In this document: positions 1 through 9,017 of the stretch, in pieces
Numbering within the stretch: the first letter of the stretch is position 1
Layout of the letters: every line of letters starts with the position of its first letter
Assembly (NCBI RefSeq): GCF_007109225.1
Contig: NZ_VJZK01000005.1
Span: 153,455 to 217,454 of the forward strand
Reading direction: 5' to 3'
From: Flavobacterium sp. GT3R68
GTDB taxonomy: Bacteria > Bacteroidota > Bacteroidia > Flavobacteriales > Flavobacteriaceae
Length of the DNA: 64,000 bases
Position numbers and translations under genes: made by a program
Notes under the pieces: model-generated
Seen by the model: only the letters and a program-made list of their open reading frames with translations
Database searches by the model: none
Told to the model about the DNA's origin: nothing

Positions 1-2
1 AG

Positions 3-75
3 TAGCGGGAACAGGACTCGAACCTGTGACCTTCGGGTTATGAGCCCGACGAGCTGCCTACTGCTCTATCCCGCG
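3..75 (-). tRNA. initiator tRNA-fMet (anticodon CAU)
   Basis: The minus strand folds into a full cloverleaf: 7-bp acceptor stem, GAGC/GCTC D stem, anticodon stem TCGGG/CCCGA around a CTCATAA loop, and T stem ACAGG/CCTGT around TTCGAGT. The anticodon is CAU. Three features mark it as the initiator rather than elongator or Ile2: position 1 (C) does not pair with position 72 (T), the anticodon stem ends in three G:C pairs, and the 11:24 pair is A:T. The discriminator base is A73. The next two bases at the window edge (CT) are not CCA, so CCA is probably added after transcription. Confidence 0.95.
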
Positions 76-87
76 ATGTATCGAGTG

Positions 88-117
88 CAAAGGTACAACG
101 AAATTCCATTCCGGCAA
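88..117 (-). promoter_or_regulatory. promoter of the initiator tRNA
   Basis: On the minus strand TACCTTTG (88-95) matches the Bacteroidota -7 consensus TAnnTTTG. A TTG lies 19 bases upstream of it (115-117), the usual -33 spacing. The tRNA begins about 13 bases downstream of the -7 box, which fits a start site just before the mature 5' end. Confidence 0.7.
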
Positions 118-166
118 CAAAAACTATTTAAAAAATGTTTTATTTTATCTATTGACTTGATATGAC

Positions 167-174
167 TACCTTTG
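167..174 (+). promoter_or_regulatory. -7 promoter element of era
   Basis: TACCTTTG matches the Bacteroidota -7 box TAnnTTTG and sits 20 bases before the era start codon. No clean TTG is seen at -33. It is divergent from the tRNA promoter at 88-117. Confidence 0.55.
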
Positions 175-194
175 CAGCATAAATTATATTAAAA

Positions 195-1076
195 ATGTCA
201 CATAAAGCAGGTTTTGTAAACATCATCGGAAATCCAAACGTTGGGAAATCAACGCTAATGAACGCTTTCGTCGGGGAAAGATTATCCATTATTACCTCTA
301 AAGCACAAACAACACGTCACCGTATTCTGGGGATCGTCAATGGTGAAGATTTTCAGATGATCCTATCCGATACGCCTGGAATTATCAAACCCGCATACGA
401 AATGCAGGAATCGATGATGAATTTCGTTAAATCCGCTTTTGAAGATGCTGACGTTTTAATTTATATGGTCGAAATTGGAGAGCAGGATCTGAAGGATGAG
501 GCTTTTTTCAATAAAATCATCCATGCCAAAATTCCGGTTTTATTATTGTTGAATAAAATCGATACTTCCAATCAGGAAAAATTAGAAGAGCAAGTCGCTT
601 TTTGGGCTGCCAAGGTTCCGAATGCGGAGATTTTTCCTATTTCAGCTCTACAGAACTTTAATGTGCCAGAAGTTTTTGGAAGAATCATCCAATTATTACC
701 TGAATCACCAGCGTATTATCCAAAAGACCAACTGACCGATAAGCCAGAGCGTTTCTTCGTAAACGAAACCATTCGTGAAAAAATCCTGTTGAATTACAGC
801 AAGGAAATTCCATATGCGGTAGAAATCGTTACTGAAGAGTTTTTTGAAGATGAGAACATCATCCGAATCCGTTCGTTGATTATGGTCGAACGCGAAACCC
901 AAAAAGGAATCATCATCGGACATAAAGGAGCCGCTTTAAAGAAAGTAGGAGTGGATGCCCGTGCTGATTTAGAGAAGTTTTTCGGAAAACAAATCCACAT
1001 CGAACTGGTTGTTAAAGTCAATAAAAACTGGAGAAGCAACGCCAACATGCTGAAGCGTTTTGGTTATAACCAATAA
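195..1076 (+). CDS. era: GTPase Era
   Basis: Era is a GTP-binding protein that binds the 3' end of 16S rRNA and helps assemble the 30S subunit. The 293-residue protein has the family's usual length. The G domain is complete: P-loop GNPNVGKST at residues 12-20, DTPG at 59-62 and NKID at 120-123. A C-terminal KH RNA-binding domain follows, with its IIIGHKGAALKK loop near residue 235. The ATG at 195 begins right at the conserved N-terminus and follows a -7 box. The next gene is der, another ribosome-assembly GTPase, but der has its own promoter-like box, so the two need not form one operon. Confidence 0.97.
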   Translation: MSHKAGFVNIIGNPNVGKSTLMNAFVGERLSIITSKAQTTRHRILGIVNGEDFQMILSDTPGIIKPAYEMQESMMNFVKSAFEDADVLIYMVEIGEQDLKDEAFFNKIIHAKIPVLLLLNKIDTSNQEKLEEQVAFWAAKVPNAEIFPISALQNFNVPEVFGRIIQLLPESPAYYPKDQLTDKPERFFVNETIREKILLNYSKEIPYAVEIVTEEFFEDENIIRIRSLIMVERETQKGIIIGHKGAALKKVGVDARADLEKFFGKQIHIELVVKVNKNWRSNANMLKRFGYNQ

Positions 1077-1102
1077 GAAGTAGTTTGTCGATTTGATAGT
1101 GT

Positions 1103-1182
1103 CTAGCCCTGATAGTAGCGGTATCCTTTTGCTGCTTTTTTAAGCAGGAAAAGATATAGTGAATAGCAGGAATAGCTCCTGA
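1103..1182 (+). repeat. dispersed intergenic hairpin repeat, copy 1
   Basis: This copy runs from TAGCCCTGAT, through an AGCGGTATCC block and a small hairpin (CTGCTT/AAGCAG), to AAGATATAGTGAATAGC and a second hairpin (CAGGA/TCCTG at 1167-1181). The same ordered blocks recur at 8861-8925, 61302-61403 and, degenerate, at 17085-17232. It lies between era and der and may double as an era terminator. No ORF is present. Confidence 0.75.
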
Positions 1183-1215
1183 AAACTTTAAACCTGATAC
1201 GTTAAACAAAAAACG

Positions 1216-1223
1216 TACCTTTG
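1216..1223 (+). promoter_or_regulatory. -7 promoter element of der
   Basis: TACCTTTG matches the Bacteroidota -7 box and lies 55 bases upstream of the der ATG. CTG at the -33 spacing is one base off the TTG consensus. Confidence 0.5.
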
Positions 1224-1278
1224 CAGCCCGAAACTGAAAAGCGGTAGGACTGACGAAGTTAATATTTGAAAAAGCATT

Positions 1279-2589
1279 ATGAACAACATTGTTGCCATTG
1301 TAGGAAGACCAAACGTAGGTAAATCGACCCTTTTTAATCGATTGATACAAAGAAGAGAAGCGATTGTCGATTCAGTTTCAGGGGTAACCCGTGACCGGAA
1401 TTATGGGAAAAGCGAATGGAATGGAAAGGAATTTTCGGTAATTGATACCGGAGGATACATAAAAGGTTCTGACGACGTTTTTGAAGGTGAGATCCGCAAA
1501 CAAGTGGAACTGGCCATCGATGAGGCAGATGTTATCATATTTGTGGTTGATGTCGAAGAAGGTATTACCCCAATGGATGATGTTGTTGCCCGTTTGTTGC
1601 GTAAAGTGACCAAGCCGGTTTTGCTTGCTGTTAATAAGGTGGATAATTCCATGCGTGAAAAAGACGCTCTGGAGTTTTATAACCTTGGGTTAGGAGAATA
1701 TTACACTTTTGCGAGTATTTCAGGAAGCGGAACTGGAGATTTATTGGATGCATTGATTGATGCGTTCCCGGTAAAACCAGAACCGGTTCAGGAAGAAGTT
1801 GTTTTACCTCGTTTTGCAGTTGTAGGAAGACCTAATGCCGGAAAATCCAGTTTTATCAATGCTTTGATTGGTAAAGAACGGTTTATGGTGACCGATATCG
1901 CCGGAACAACCCGTGATGCGATCGATACGAAATTTGACCGTTTTGGATTCGAATTCAACTTGGTGGATACCGCCGGAATCCGTCGTAAAGCAAAAGTAAA
2001 AGAAGATTTAGAATTTTATTCGGTGATGCGTTCCGTGCGTGCCATCGAACATGCAGATATATGTATCCTGATTATTGATGCCACACGTGGATTTGAAGGA
2101 CAGGATCAAAGTATTTTTTGGCTTGCCGAAAAAAACAGAAAAGGAGTTATCATCCTGGTAAACAAATGGGACTTAGTCGAAAAAGATACTATGTCTACCC
2201 GTGATTATGAAGAAAAAATACGCAAGGAGTTAATGCCATTTACCGATGTGCCGATTCTTTTCGTTTCCGCTTTGACCAAACAGCGTTTATTGAAAGCATT
2301 GGAGGCGACGGTTCAGGTTTATGAAAACAGACAACAGCGAATCCCGACTTCGAAATTTAACGACTATATGTTGAAAGTAATCGAAGGATATCCGCCACCG
2401 GCTTTGAAAGGGAAATATGTGAAAATAAAATATTGCATGCAGTTGCCAACACCAACGCCGCAGTTTGTGTTTTTTGCCAATTTACCGCAGTATGTAAAAG
2501 AAGCTTACAAACGTTTCCTTGAAAATAAAATTCGTGAAAATTGGGATTTCTCGGGAGTTCCTATCGATATTTACATTAGAGAAAAATAA
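1279..2589 (+). CDS. der: ribosome-assembly GTPase Der (EngA)
   Basis: Der is the essential tandem-GTPase factor for 50S subunit maturation. The 436-residue length is typical. It has two G domains: the first with GRPNVGKST at residues 9-17, then DTGG and NKVD; the second near residue 180 with [13 protein letters not shown] and NKWD. A C-terminal KH-like domain of about 80 residues follows. The ATG at 1279 begins directly at the first G domain ([12 protein letters not shown]). A strong hairpin at 2640-2685 ends the transcript. Confidence 0.97.
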   Translation: MNNIVAIVGRPNVGKSTLFNRLIQRREAIVDSVSGVTRDRNYGKSEWNGKEFSVIDTGGYIKGSDDVFEGEIRKQVELAIDEADVIIFVVDVEEGITPMDDVVARLLRKVTKPVLLAVNKVDNSMREKDALEFYNLGLGEYYTFASISGSGTGDLLDALIDAFPVKPEPVQEEVVLPRFAVVGRPNAGKSSFINALIGKERFMVTDIAGTTRDAIDTKFDRFGFEFNLVDTAGIRRKAKVKEDLEFYSVMRSVRAIEHADICILIIDATRGFEGQDQSIFWLAEKNRKGVIILVNKWDLVEKDTMSTRDYEEKIRKELMPFTDVPILFVSALTKQRLLKALEATVQVYENRQQRIPTSKFNDYMLKVIEGYPPPALKGKYVKIKYCMQLPTPTPQFVFFANLPQYVKEAYKRFLENKIRENWDFSGVPIDIYIREK

Positions 2590-2639
2590 TTTTGTTAAAA
2601 TTTCTGTAAGAAATTATTCCTAACGATACTAAATGACTT

Positions 2640-2685
2640 ATTTCGCTGTTTATATACCCAAATATATCAACAGCGAAATTTTTTT
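2640..2685 (+). terminator. Rho-independent terminator-like hairpin after der
   Basis: ATTTCGCTGTT (2640-2650) is perfectly complementary to AACAGCGAAAT (2669-2679), with an 18-base AT-rich loop. An uninterrupted T run follows to 2685. The ATG of the next gene begins at 2686, immediately after the T run, so the hairpin fills the place where its leader and ribosome binding site would be. Confidence 0.75.
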
Positions 2686-5493
2686 ATGCCTAAAATCTAC
2701 ACCATCGTTTTCTTCTTATTCGTAAGTTTTTCTTCTTTTGCGCAAAGCAACATTACTCTTAAAGGTAAAATCCACGACAAAAACACACAGGTTCCAATTG
2801 AGGCCGCTACCGTTTATTTAACAGCTGTAAAGGATTCCTCTGTTATCGATTATACAATTTCGGATAAAAATGGGATATTCAAAATCGATACCCGAAAAAT
2901 TACCAAGCCTTTCTTCTTGAAAATATCGTTTCAGGGATATGCAACCTTTAGACAGGAAATCACTACCCTTACAGAAAATAAGGATTTTGGGATATTGCAT
3001 TTGGAGGAAATAGTAAATACGCTAAATGAGGTGGTGATAAAAAGTGAAGCACCACCGATCAGGATAAAGAAAGACACTCTGGAATTCAATGCATCCTCTT
3101 TTAAAGTACGCCCGGATTCAAATGTCGAAACCTTACTCAAGCAATTGCCCGGAGTAGAAGTGGGTACAGATGGGAAAATCACGGTAAATGGCAAGGAAGT
3201 CAATCAGATTTTGGTTAACGGAAAACCTTTTTTTGACAAAGACGGAAAAATTGCGTTGCAAAGCCTTCCTTCCGACATTATCAATAAAGTACAGATATCG
3301 GATACTAAAACCAAAAAAGAAGAATTGGCGGGACAGGTTTCAAGTTCCAATAATGCCAGTATTAACCTGACCATCGATGAGGATAAAAATAAGGGTTTTT
3401 TCGGAAAATTCATGGGCGGCTACGGAACAGATGAGCGGTATGAAAGCAGCGCATTGATTAATTATTTCAAGAATAAAAGAAAGATAAGTGTTCTGGCTTC
3501 CTCCAACAATATCAATTCTACCGGATTTTCGATGGACGAAGTCTTTGATAATATGGGAGGTGGACGTAATGTATCGTATTCCAGCTATAGTGACGGGACT
3601 TATGGGATTGGTAACATGCGTTTTGGTGGCGGAAAAGGGATAACGCAGTCGGATATGGTGGGACTGAATTATGGTGATGAATGGGGTAAAAAGGTGGAAA
3701 CCAACGGAAGTTATTTTTTCACGAATTCCAATTCAGAAAATCTAAACAGAACGAAACAAGTTGCTTTTGTGGGTTCAGGAGATCTTACAACGGAATCCAA
3801 TGCGAAAACATATGAAGAACGCTTAGGCCATAATTTCAGTTTTGAATTGGAATATAAAATTGATTCGACAACAACTTTTGTAGTTGCTCCAAAATTTGCT
3901 AAATCAATCAATAGCTATGATAGTAACTCTTTCGAATCCCAAAAAGATGAAAACAATCAGCTATTATATGAGAGTTTGTCGGAAAGTTTTGATACAAGTG
4001 AAAACAATGTTTTTTCCAATTCAATTAATTTTAATAAATCCTTTAAAAGAAAAGGGAGGTTCTTAAGCCTGTCCTTTGAGAACGAAAATGGGAAAGAGGA
4101 GGTTAACACATTGAATAAATCGAATACAATTGATTATACCGACATTGATCCGGATGAGATACGAGACCAAATCAAAAGAAACAGGAATGTAAAAGATTCG
4201 TATTTCACAGAAATAGAATACGCCGAGCCTTTAAAGGATTCTTTGAAAGTTAATTTAGCAGTAGAGTATAAATGGAAAAAAGTGTCTGAAGACAGAATAG
4301 CGTACGATTTTGATGAAGTGGCTCAATCATATTCAGTCGAGAATGATAAACTGACCAGTTATTATACATCTACAAGCAGAACAATAACTCCAAAGTCTGG
4401 TTTTAGCATTAATAAGAAAAAATTTAATTTCAATTTAGAAGCCGGAACTTCCATTACTAAATTCGACAATCATTCCCTATATCGAAACGATGTTGCAGAT
4501 GTGAATAAAACCTACATGCTGCCGTATGCGAATGCTTATATAAATTTAAAATTTGGTAAATCAAAATCCGTATGGGCAAATTACTATTACCTGGCCGATT
4601 TTCCTACCGCGAGCCAAATTCTGGAGGTACCAAACGAATCCAATCCGCTTAATACTTCTATTGGGAATTCAAATCTAAATCCTAATAAATACCATACAGC
4701 TTATCTTAGTTTAAGGGATTTTAACACGGCTACCAAATCGGGCTACAGTATTTACATGGGTGGAAACTTTTATGAAAATCAAGTGGTTTCCTCTACGATT
4801 TATCATACCAATGGAAAACGGACGACTTCTTATGTAAATGCTTCCGGTACATATACATCCTGGTTTGGTGGAAATTGGAATAAAACCATAAAAAGAGAAG
4901 CGCACACTTTTAAATTTGGGTTGGGAGGCAGCGCGAATTTCGGGATGGCAAAAGGTGTTATTGGGAGAGAGATGACAGGTGCTCCGTTGGTCATGGAAGG
5001 ATTTGAAGCAAAATCATTACGACTGACACCGCGTGCTAGTTTTACCTATGAATACGGAGAATTATTGACTATAAATCCAACGTATAATTTTACCTACAGC
5101 GATACAAAATACACCAATTATTCGGTGAATTCGGCTACCAATATGTTGCATCGATTTAATATCCAGACCACCAATTACTGGCCTAAGAATTGGGTTTTCG
5201 GAAATGACTTCGGGTATACGTATAATTCGAATATTGCTGATGGCTTCAAAAAAGATTTCTATTTATGGAACACCAGTTTGTCTTATAATTTTCTGAATAA
5301 AAAGATGACGGCTAAAGTAAAGGTTTATGATATGCTGAACCAGAATCAAAGTGCCACAAGGACCATAACTCCATCTGCAATTCGGGATGAAGAAAATATT
5401 GTTTTAAAACGTTATGCGATGTTCTCACTGACTTACAAAATTGAAAAATTTGCGGGTAAGGAAAAACCAGCCCGAAATAGGATGATGTTTTAA
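2686..5493 (+). CDS. outer membrane beta-barrel family protein with carboxypeptidase-like N-terminal domain
   Basis: This 935-residue protein resembles Bacteroidota TonB-receptor-like outer membrane proteins. A signal peptide covers residues 1-19, ending in SSFAQ. A carboxypeptidase regulatory-like Ig fold follows (about 22-110). Next is a plug-like segment (about 125-220, with LLKQLPGVEV), then a long beta-barrel rich in aromatic and alternating residues. No enzyme, regulator or SusD partner is adjacent, so the substrate cannot be named. The start is supported by the signal peptide. It is odd that the ATG directly abuts the der terminator, and no promoter or Shine-Dalgarno sequence is visible. 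The family assignment is good, but a transport role is inferred. Confidence 0.85.
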   Translation: MPKIYTIVFFLFVSFSSFAQSNITLKGKIHDKNTQVPIEAATVYLTAVKDSSVIDYTISDKNGIFKIDTRKITKPFFLKISFQGYATFRQEITTLTENKDFGILHLEEIVNTLNEVVIKSEAPPIRIKKDTLEFNASSFKVRPDSNVETLLKQLPGVEVGTDGKITVNGKEVNQILVNGKPFFDKDGKIALQSLPSDIINKVQISDTKTKKEELAGQVSSSNNASINLTIDEDKNKGFFGKFMGGYGTDERYESSALINYFKNKRKISVLASSNNINSTGFSMDEVFDNMGGGRNVSYSSYSDGTYGIGNMRFGGGKGITQSDMVGLNYGDEWGKKVETNGSYFFTNSNSENLNRTKQVAFVGSGDLTTESNAKTYEERLGHNFSFELEYKIDSTTTFVVAPKFAKSINSYDSNSFESQKDENNQLLYESLSESFDTSENNVFSNSINFNKSFKRKGRFLSLSFENENGKEEVNTLNKSNTIDYTDIDPDEIRDQIKRNRNVKDSYFTEIEYAEPLKDSLKVNLAVEYKWKKVSEDRIAYDFDEVAQSYSVENDKLTSYYTSTSRTITPKSGFSINKKKFNFNLEAGTSITKFDNHSLYRNDVADVNKTYMLPYANAYINLKFGKSKSVWANYYYLADFPTASQILEVPNESNPLNTSIGNSNLNPNKYHTAYLSLRDFNTATKSGYSIYMGGNFYENQVVSSTIYHTNGKRTTSYVNASGTYTSWFGGNWNKTIKREAHTFKFGLGGSANFGMAKGVIGREMTGAPLVMEGFEAKSLRLTPRASFTYEYGELLTINPTYNFTYSDTKYTNYSVNSATNMLHRFNIQTTNYWPKNWVFGNDFGYTYNSNIADGFKKDFYLWNTSLSYNFLNKKMTAKVKVYDMLNQNQSATRTITPSAIRDEENIVLKRYAMFSLTYKIEKFAGKEKPARNRMMF

Positions 5494-5510
5494 ATCAGGA
5501 TTAAAAAAAT

Positions 5511-5539
5511 AAAAAAAGCTGCAATCCGCAGCTTTTTTT
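5511..5539. terminator. bidirectional terminator
   Basis: AAAAAAAGCTGC (5511-5522) pairs with GCAGCTTTTTTT (5528-5539) around an AATCC loop. It lies between convergent genes, and A and T runs flank it on both sides, so it can serve the barrel gene (plus) and the TPM gene (minus). Confidence 0.85.
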
Positions 5540-5555
5540 ATATCTAAATCTTTCT

Positions 5556-6347
5556 TTACCAGCTTCCGCTACTTCCGCCACCGGAAAATCCTCCGCCACC
5601 GAAACCACCGCCGAAACCGCCGCCGCCGCCGCCAAATCCACCACCGGATGAACCTCCGCCAAAACTACCGCGTCCTAAACTGCTTAGGATGATAGCGTCG
5701 AATAAGCTTGGTCCACGGCCTGAACTTCCGCCGCCGCCTCTTTTGTTTCTCGAGATGATTGACAAAATGATGATGATGATAATGATGATGGGCATTATCG
5801 GAAAGTTTTTTTCTTTTTTGACTTTTCGTTCTCCTTTGTATTTTCCTTTCAGGACATCAAAAATCGCATCTGCGCCTTTATCCAGACCATTGTAATAACT
5901 ACCGGCTTTGAATTCAGGTACAATAACATTTCTAATAATTTCTCCGCAAATTCCTGCAACCAATCGGTCTTCGACTCCGTAACCAGGCCTGATAGATAAT
6001 TTTCTATCATTTTTAGAGACTAAAATCATAACCCCATTGTCTTTTTTTGCATCTCCAAATCCCCATTTTTGGGCCCAATTGGTTGATAATACATTGATGT
6101 CTTCATTTTTAAGATCATCAATGGTTATTACCACAATTTGAGTAGATGTCGAATCCGAATACTTGATCAGTTTTTCTTCTAAACTGGTTTTCTCAGAAGC
6201 GCTTAGTAGATTCGCATAATCGTAAACACTGGTCTGGAAATCCGGTTTTTCTGGAATCTTAAACTGAGCCCAGCTCACTTGCGAGCAGCACAGTACAAAA
6301 AGAAGCAGGGCCCCGAAAATTGATTTGTTTGTTTTAAGTAAAGCCAT
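5556..6347 (-). CDS. TPM domain protein with glycine-rich tail (YgcG-like)
   Basis: The 263-residue protein has a signal peptide (about 1-27) and a TPM_phosphatase domain (about 38-165, starting VYDYANLLSASEK). A very hydrophobic isoleucine-rich membrane segment follows (about 184-200), then a C-terminal tail of nearly pure Gly/Ser with Phe (about 205-263). TPM proteins are thylakoid TLP18.3/YgcG relatives. Their function in bacteria is uncertain, and phosphatase activity should not be assumed. It is the last gene of a five-gene minus-strand run. Its ATG overlaps the previous stop by one base (TAATG), indicating translational coupling with the other TPM gene. The tail suggests a flexible or aggregating extension, which is inference. 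Confidence 0.85.
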   Translation of the reverse strand: MALLKTNKSIFGALLLFVLCCSQVSWAQFKIPEKPDFQTSVYDYANLLSASEKTSLEEKLIKYSDSTSTQIVVITIDDLKNEDINVLSTNWAQKWGFGDAKKDNGVMILVSKNDRKLSIRPGYGVEDRLVAGICGEIIRNVIVPEFKAGSYYNGLDKGADAIFDVLKGKYKGERKVKKEKNFPIMPIIIIIIIILSIISRNKRGGGGSSGRGPSLFDAIILSSLGRGSFGGGSSGGGFGGGGGGFGGGFGGGGFSGGGSSGSW

Positions 6348-6784
6348 TAGCCTTTTGATATTTCATTAGATAATTCATCGGAATCGGCATCATCCCATGG
6401 GAAATGCTTCTGTAGTTGTGAGCCTGCTCTGCGGATGCCATCAATCAGTCCCTGCTTAAAATCCCCTTTCTTGAAATGAGCCTGCATAATGTCTTTGGTA
6501 CAGTCCCAGAAATCGCGACCTACGATATCGTTGATACCTTTGTCACCACAAATGAAAAACGAATGGTCATCTACAGCCAGGTAAATCAGGACTCCGTTTT
6601 GCAGTTTGGTATTGTCCATTTTCAATAAATGAAAAACTTCCAGAGCGCGCGCATACGTGTCTCCGGAAGTTGTTTTCTCTATATGAACTCTTATCTCGCC
6701 AGAAGTTTCCCTTTCAGCCATACGAATAGCCTCAACAATTTCCTGTTCTTCTTCTGTGGTTAAAAACTTTTCTACTTCTGACAT
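6347..6784 (-). CDS. TPM domain protein, soluble
   Basis: The 145-residue protein consists almost only of a TPM domain (about 8-125), with the characteristic GEIRVHIE, NGVLIYLAV and GDKGIN segments. It has no signal peptide or membrane helix, so it is probably cytoplasmic, unlike its secreted TPM neighbour downstream. It sits between lemA (39-base gap) and the second TPM gene (one-base overlap). LemA followed by paired TPM proteins is a recurrent Bacteroidota arrangement. The biochemical role is unknown. Confidence 0.85.
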   Translation of the reverse strand: MSEVEKFLTTEEEQEIVEAIRMAERETSGEIRVHIEKTTSGDTYARALEVFHLLKMDNTKLQNGVLIYLAVDDHSFFICGDKGINDIVGRDFWDCTKDIMQAHFKKGDFKQGLIDGIRRAGSQLQKHFPWDDADSDELSNEISKG

Positions 6785-6823
6785 TTTTTTGTTTTTTAAT
6801 TTCCCTCTTGGAGTTAGGGGGCT

Positions 6824-7411
6824 TTAGAATTTTACTTCAACAGGTTTTTCAGCACCTTCCACAGCATTGAAATAGGCTTTTTCCTTAAATCCGAACAATC
6901 CGGCAAACATCGAGTTCGGGAATGTTTTGATATGGCTGTTATAAGGTTTTACCGCTTCGTTAAAACGCGTTCTGGCTGTCAGGATCTGATTTTCGGTGCT
7001 GGCCAATTCATCTTGCAGTTTTAGGAAATTCTGATTGGCTTTCAATTCCGGATATGCTTCAACAGTTACCAATAATCTTGATAACGCAGAAGACACACCG
7101 CTTTGCGCTTTGTTAAATTCCGCTAATTGAGCCGGAGTGATATTCGTCGGGTCCACAGTAACGGAAGTTGCTTTAGCACGCGCTTCGATAACAGCAGTCA
7201 AGGTTCCTTTTTCGAAATCGGCAGCTCCTTTTACAGTATTGACTAAGTTTCCGATAAGGTCATTTCTTCTTTGGTAGGATGTTTGAACATCTCCCCAAGC
7301 CTGTTCAACATTCTGGTTTAAGGTTACGGCTGTATTGTTGATTCCTTTAATCCAGCTGTAAATTAAAAAAAGTACTACTATTCCGATAATCCAAGGCAAA
7401 AATCTTCTCAT
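6824..7411 (-). CDS. LemA family protein
   Basis: The 195-residue protein has the LemA layout: an N-terminal membrane segment (about 4-22) followed by an all-helical coiled domain carrying RRNDLIGNLVNTVKG and GTLTAVIEARAKA. LemA proteins are membrane-anchored, with a short outside N-terminus and a helical domain whose function is poorly defined. Only 11 bases separate it from the upstream merR-like gene, and 39 bases separate it from the TPM pair. Linkage to TPM proteins suggests a shared envelope process, which is inference from context. Confidence 0.92.
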   Translation of the reverse strand: MRRFLPWIIGIVVLFLIYSWIKGINNTAVTLNQNVEQAWGDVQTSYQRRNDLIGNLVNTVKGAADFEKGTLTAVIEARAKATSVTVDPTNITPAQLAEFNKAQSGVSSALSRLLVTVEAYPELKANQNFLKLQDELASTENQILTARTRFNEAVKPYNSHIKTFPNSMFAGLFGFKEKAYFNAVEGAEKPVEVKF

Positions 7412-7422
7412 GTGTTTTGTTT

Positions 7423-7752
7423 TTAAAGTTGGTTTTTAATATTTGTTAATTGTGTTCTGATGGTTTCTAATTTACGAATTATTTCGAATTTATCTAAGGT
7501 TTTCTTTTGCCCTTCTTTCAGATGGGTTTTGGCACCTTCTAGCGTAAATCCTCTTTCTTTAACCAGATGGTAAATCAATTGTAAATTCTTGATGTCCTCC
7601 GGAGTAAACATGCGGTTCCCTTTCGCATTTTTTTTAGGTTTCAGGATATCAAATTCCTTATCCCAAAAACGGATCAGCGACGCATTCACGTCAAATGCTT
7701 TGGCGATTTCCCCAATGCCGTAATATCTTTTCTCAGGTAATTCTATGTGCAT
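7423..7752 (-). CDS. MerR family transcriptional regulator
   Basis: The 109-residue protein begins with a winged helix-turn-helix of MerR type (about 8-75), with GIGEIAKAFDVNASLIRFW and a recognition wing. A short helix follows (about 85-109). It lacks any metal- or drug-binding C-terminal domain, and no cysteine ligands are present, so an inducer cannot be guessed. Its ATG overlaps the stop of the upstream M23 peptidase by one base (TAATG), which couples their expression. Such minimal MerR proteins next to M23 and LemA genes recur in flavobacteria. Targets are unknown. Confidence 0.88.
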   Translation of the reverse strand: MHIELPEKRYYGIGEIAKAFDVNASLIRFWDKEFDILKPKKNAKGNRMFTPEDIKNLQLIYHLVKERGFTLEGAKTHLKEGQKKTLDKFEIIRKLETIRTQLTNIKNQL

Positions 7753-8729
7753 TAGTCGAGTGATTGATTTTCTTGATTAGCAATTTTTGATATGGCAATG
7801 TATTCGGCGGCGGAAATATTTCCATAATAGAAATTAATCGGATTGACCGGCTCGCCATTTTTATGCACTTCATAATGTAAGTGTGGCGCTTCCGAGCGAC
7901 CCGTACTGCCTACGTATCCAATGATGTCACCTCTTTTTACGTGCTGCCCCGGGCGTGCTTTGTACTTGCTCAAATGCCCGTAAAGCGTTTCATACCCATA
8001 CCCGTGTCGGATTACAATGTGGTTTCCGAATCCTGTAGCCGTATTGTCCGCCCTTTGTATTACCCCGTCGCCAGTAGCAAAAATCGGTGTTCCTGTTTTC
8101 GCGGTAAAATCCATTCCTTCGTGAAATTTCCGAACTTTCGTAAAAGGGTCGCTTCGGTATCCAAACCCCGAAGCCATATGTTTTAGATTTTCATTCCGAA
8201 CTGGTTGTATCGCCGGGATGGCCTCCAGTAACTTGGCTTTTGCTTTCGCTAATTTCAAAATCTCGTCCAGCGATTTGGACTGGATCACCAATTGTTTACT
8301 CAGTATGTCCACTCTTTTGGTGGTATTCATTACCAGCTGCGAATTATCATATCCTTCCAGTTCTTTGTATCGGTTGGAATCCCGAAATCCGGATTTTCTC
8401 TCTTCATCCGGGATAGGCGACGTATTAAAATAAACACGGTACAAATTATTATCGCGCTCCTCAATATTGGCCATTACTTCATCAATCTGGTCGATTTTTT
8501 TATTCAGAATCGCATATCGAAGTTTTAGGTTTTCAATCTCACGGGCCTGCAATCGGTCTTTTGGGGTTTCAAAATAAGGAGTATTCAGTAAAATCAGGAA
8601 ACTTAAGGCGCCAAATAGTCCGGAAGACACTAAGAACAGAACGACATAACCAAATTTCTTGCTCTTTTTAGTTTTGATTTTGCGATATGCCAGATTTTCA
8701 GAATCGTAATAATATTTTACCTTCGACAT
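7752..8729 (-). CDS. membrane-anchored M23 family metallopeptidase
   Basis: This is a likely murein endopeptidase that cuts peptide cross-links during cell wall remodelling. The 325-residue protein has a cytoplasmic basic N-terminus and one transmembrane helix (about 27-48). A helical, probably coiled-coil stalk follows (about 56-95), then a LytM/M23 domain (about 185-302). Zinc ligands are visible: H203 and D207 in HEGMD, and H285 in the HLH motif (283-285). It is the first gene of the minus-strand run with merR, lemA and two TPM genes, pointing to an envelope role for the whole run. It is divergent from alaS. Confidence 0.93.
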   Translation of the reverse strand: MSKVKYYYDSENLAYRKIKTKKSKKFGYVVLFLVSSGLFGALSFLILLNTPYFETPKDRLQAREIENLKLRYAILNKKIDQIDEVMANIEERDNNLYRVYFNTSPIPDEERKSGFRDSNRYKELEGYDNSQLVMNTTKRVDILSKQLVIQSKSLDEILKLAKAKAKLLEAIPAIQPVRNENLKHMASGFGYRSDPFTKVRKFHEGMDFTAKTGTPIFATGDGVIQRADNTATGFGNHIVIRHGYGYETLYGHLSKYKARPGQHVKRGDIIGYVGSTGRSEAPHLHYEVHKNGEPVNPINFYYGNISAAEYIAISKIANQENQSLD

Positions 8730-8860
8730 GTTTTAAAATATGCTATTTTTGCACCTTGAAAAGTTAATTGGAAACCAATTGTAAGGATAGACGAACAAAT
8801 TTAATAAATGTTTCCTTAAAATAGTTTTTTAGAGCAAAACATTTGGCATTTTTATCAATA

Positions 8861-8925
8861 CTGTTCCTGCTGTCCGCTGTATCCACGCAAAAAGTGCGCG
8901 GGATGCCGCTTCCATCAGGGCTAGA
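8861..8925 (-). repeat. dispersed intergenic hairpin repeat, copy 2
   Basis: Read on the minus strand it begins TCTAGCCCTGATGG, continues AGCGGCATCC, passes a GCGCAC/GTGGAT-region hairpin with a T-rich loop, then GGATACAGCGGACAGCAGGAAC. These blocks match copies 1 and 3 in order. It lies in the 288-base divergent region between the M23 gene and alaS. The rest of that region is AT-rich without an ORF. Confidence 0.75.
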
Positions 8926-9017
8926 CGAGAGAACTTTTCAACTTTTCAAATGAAGCAAATAAAAAATGAAGCAGTTTTAGGCTCACTGGACTTAAGACTT
9001 TTAACCAAAATAAAGCA

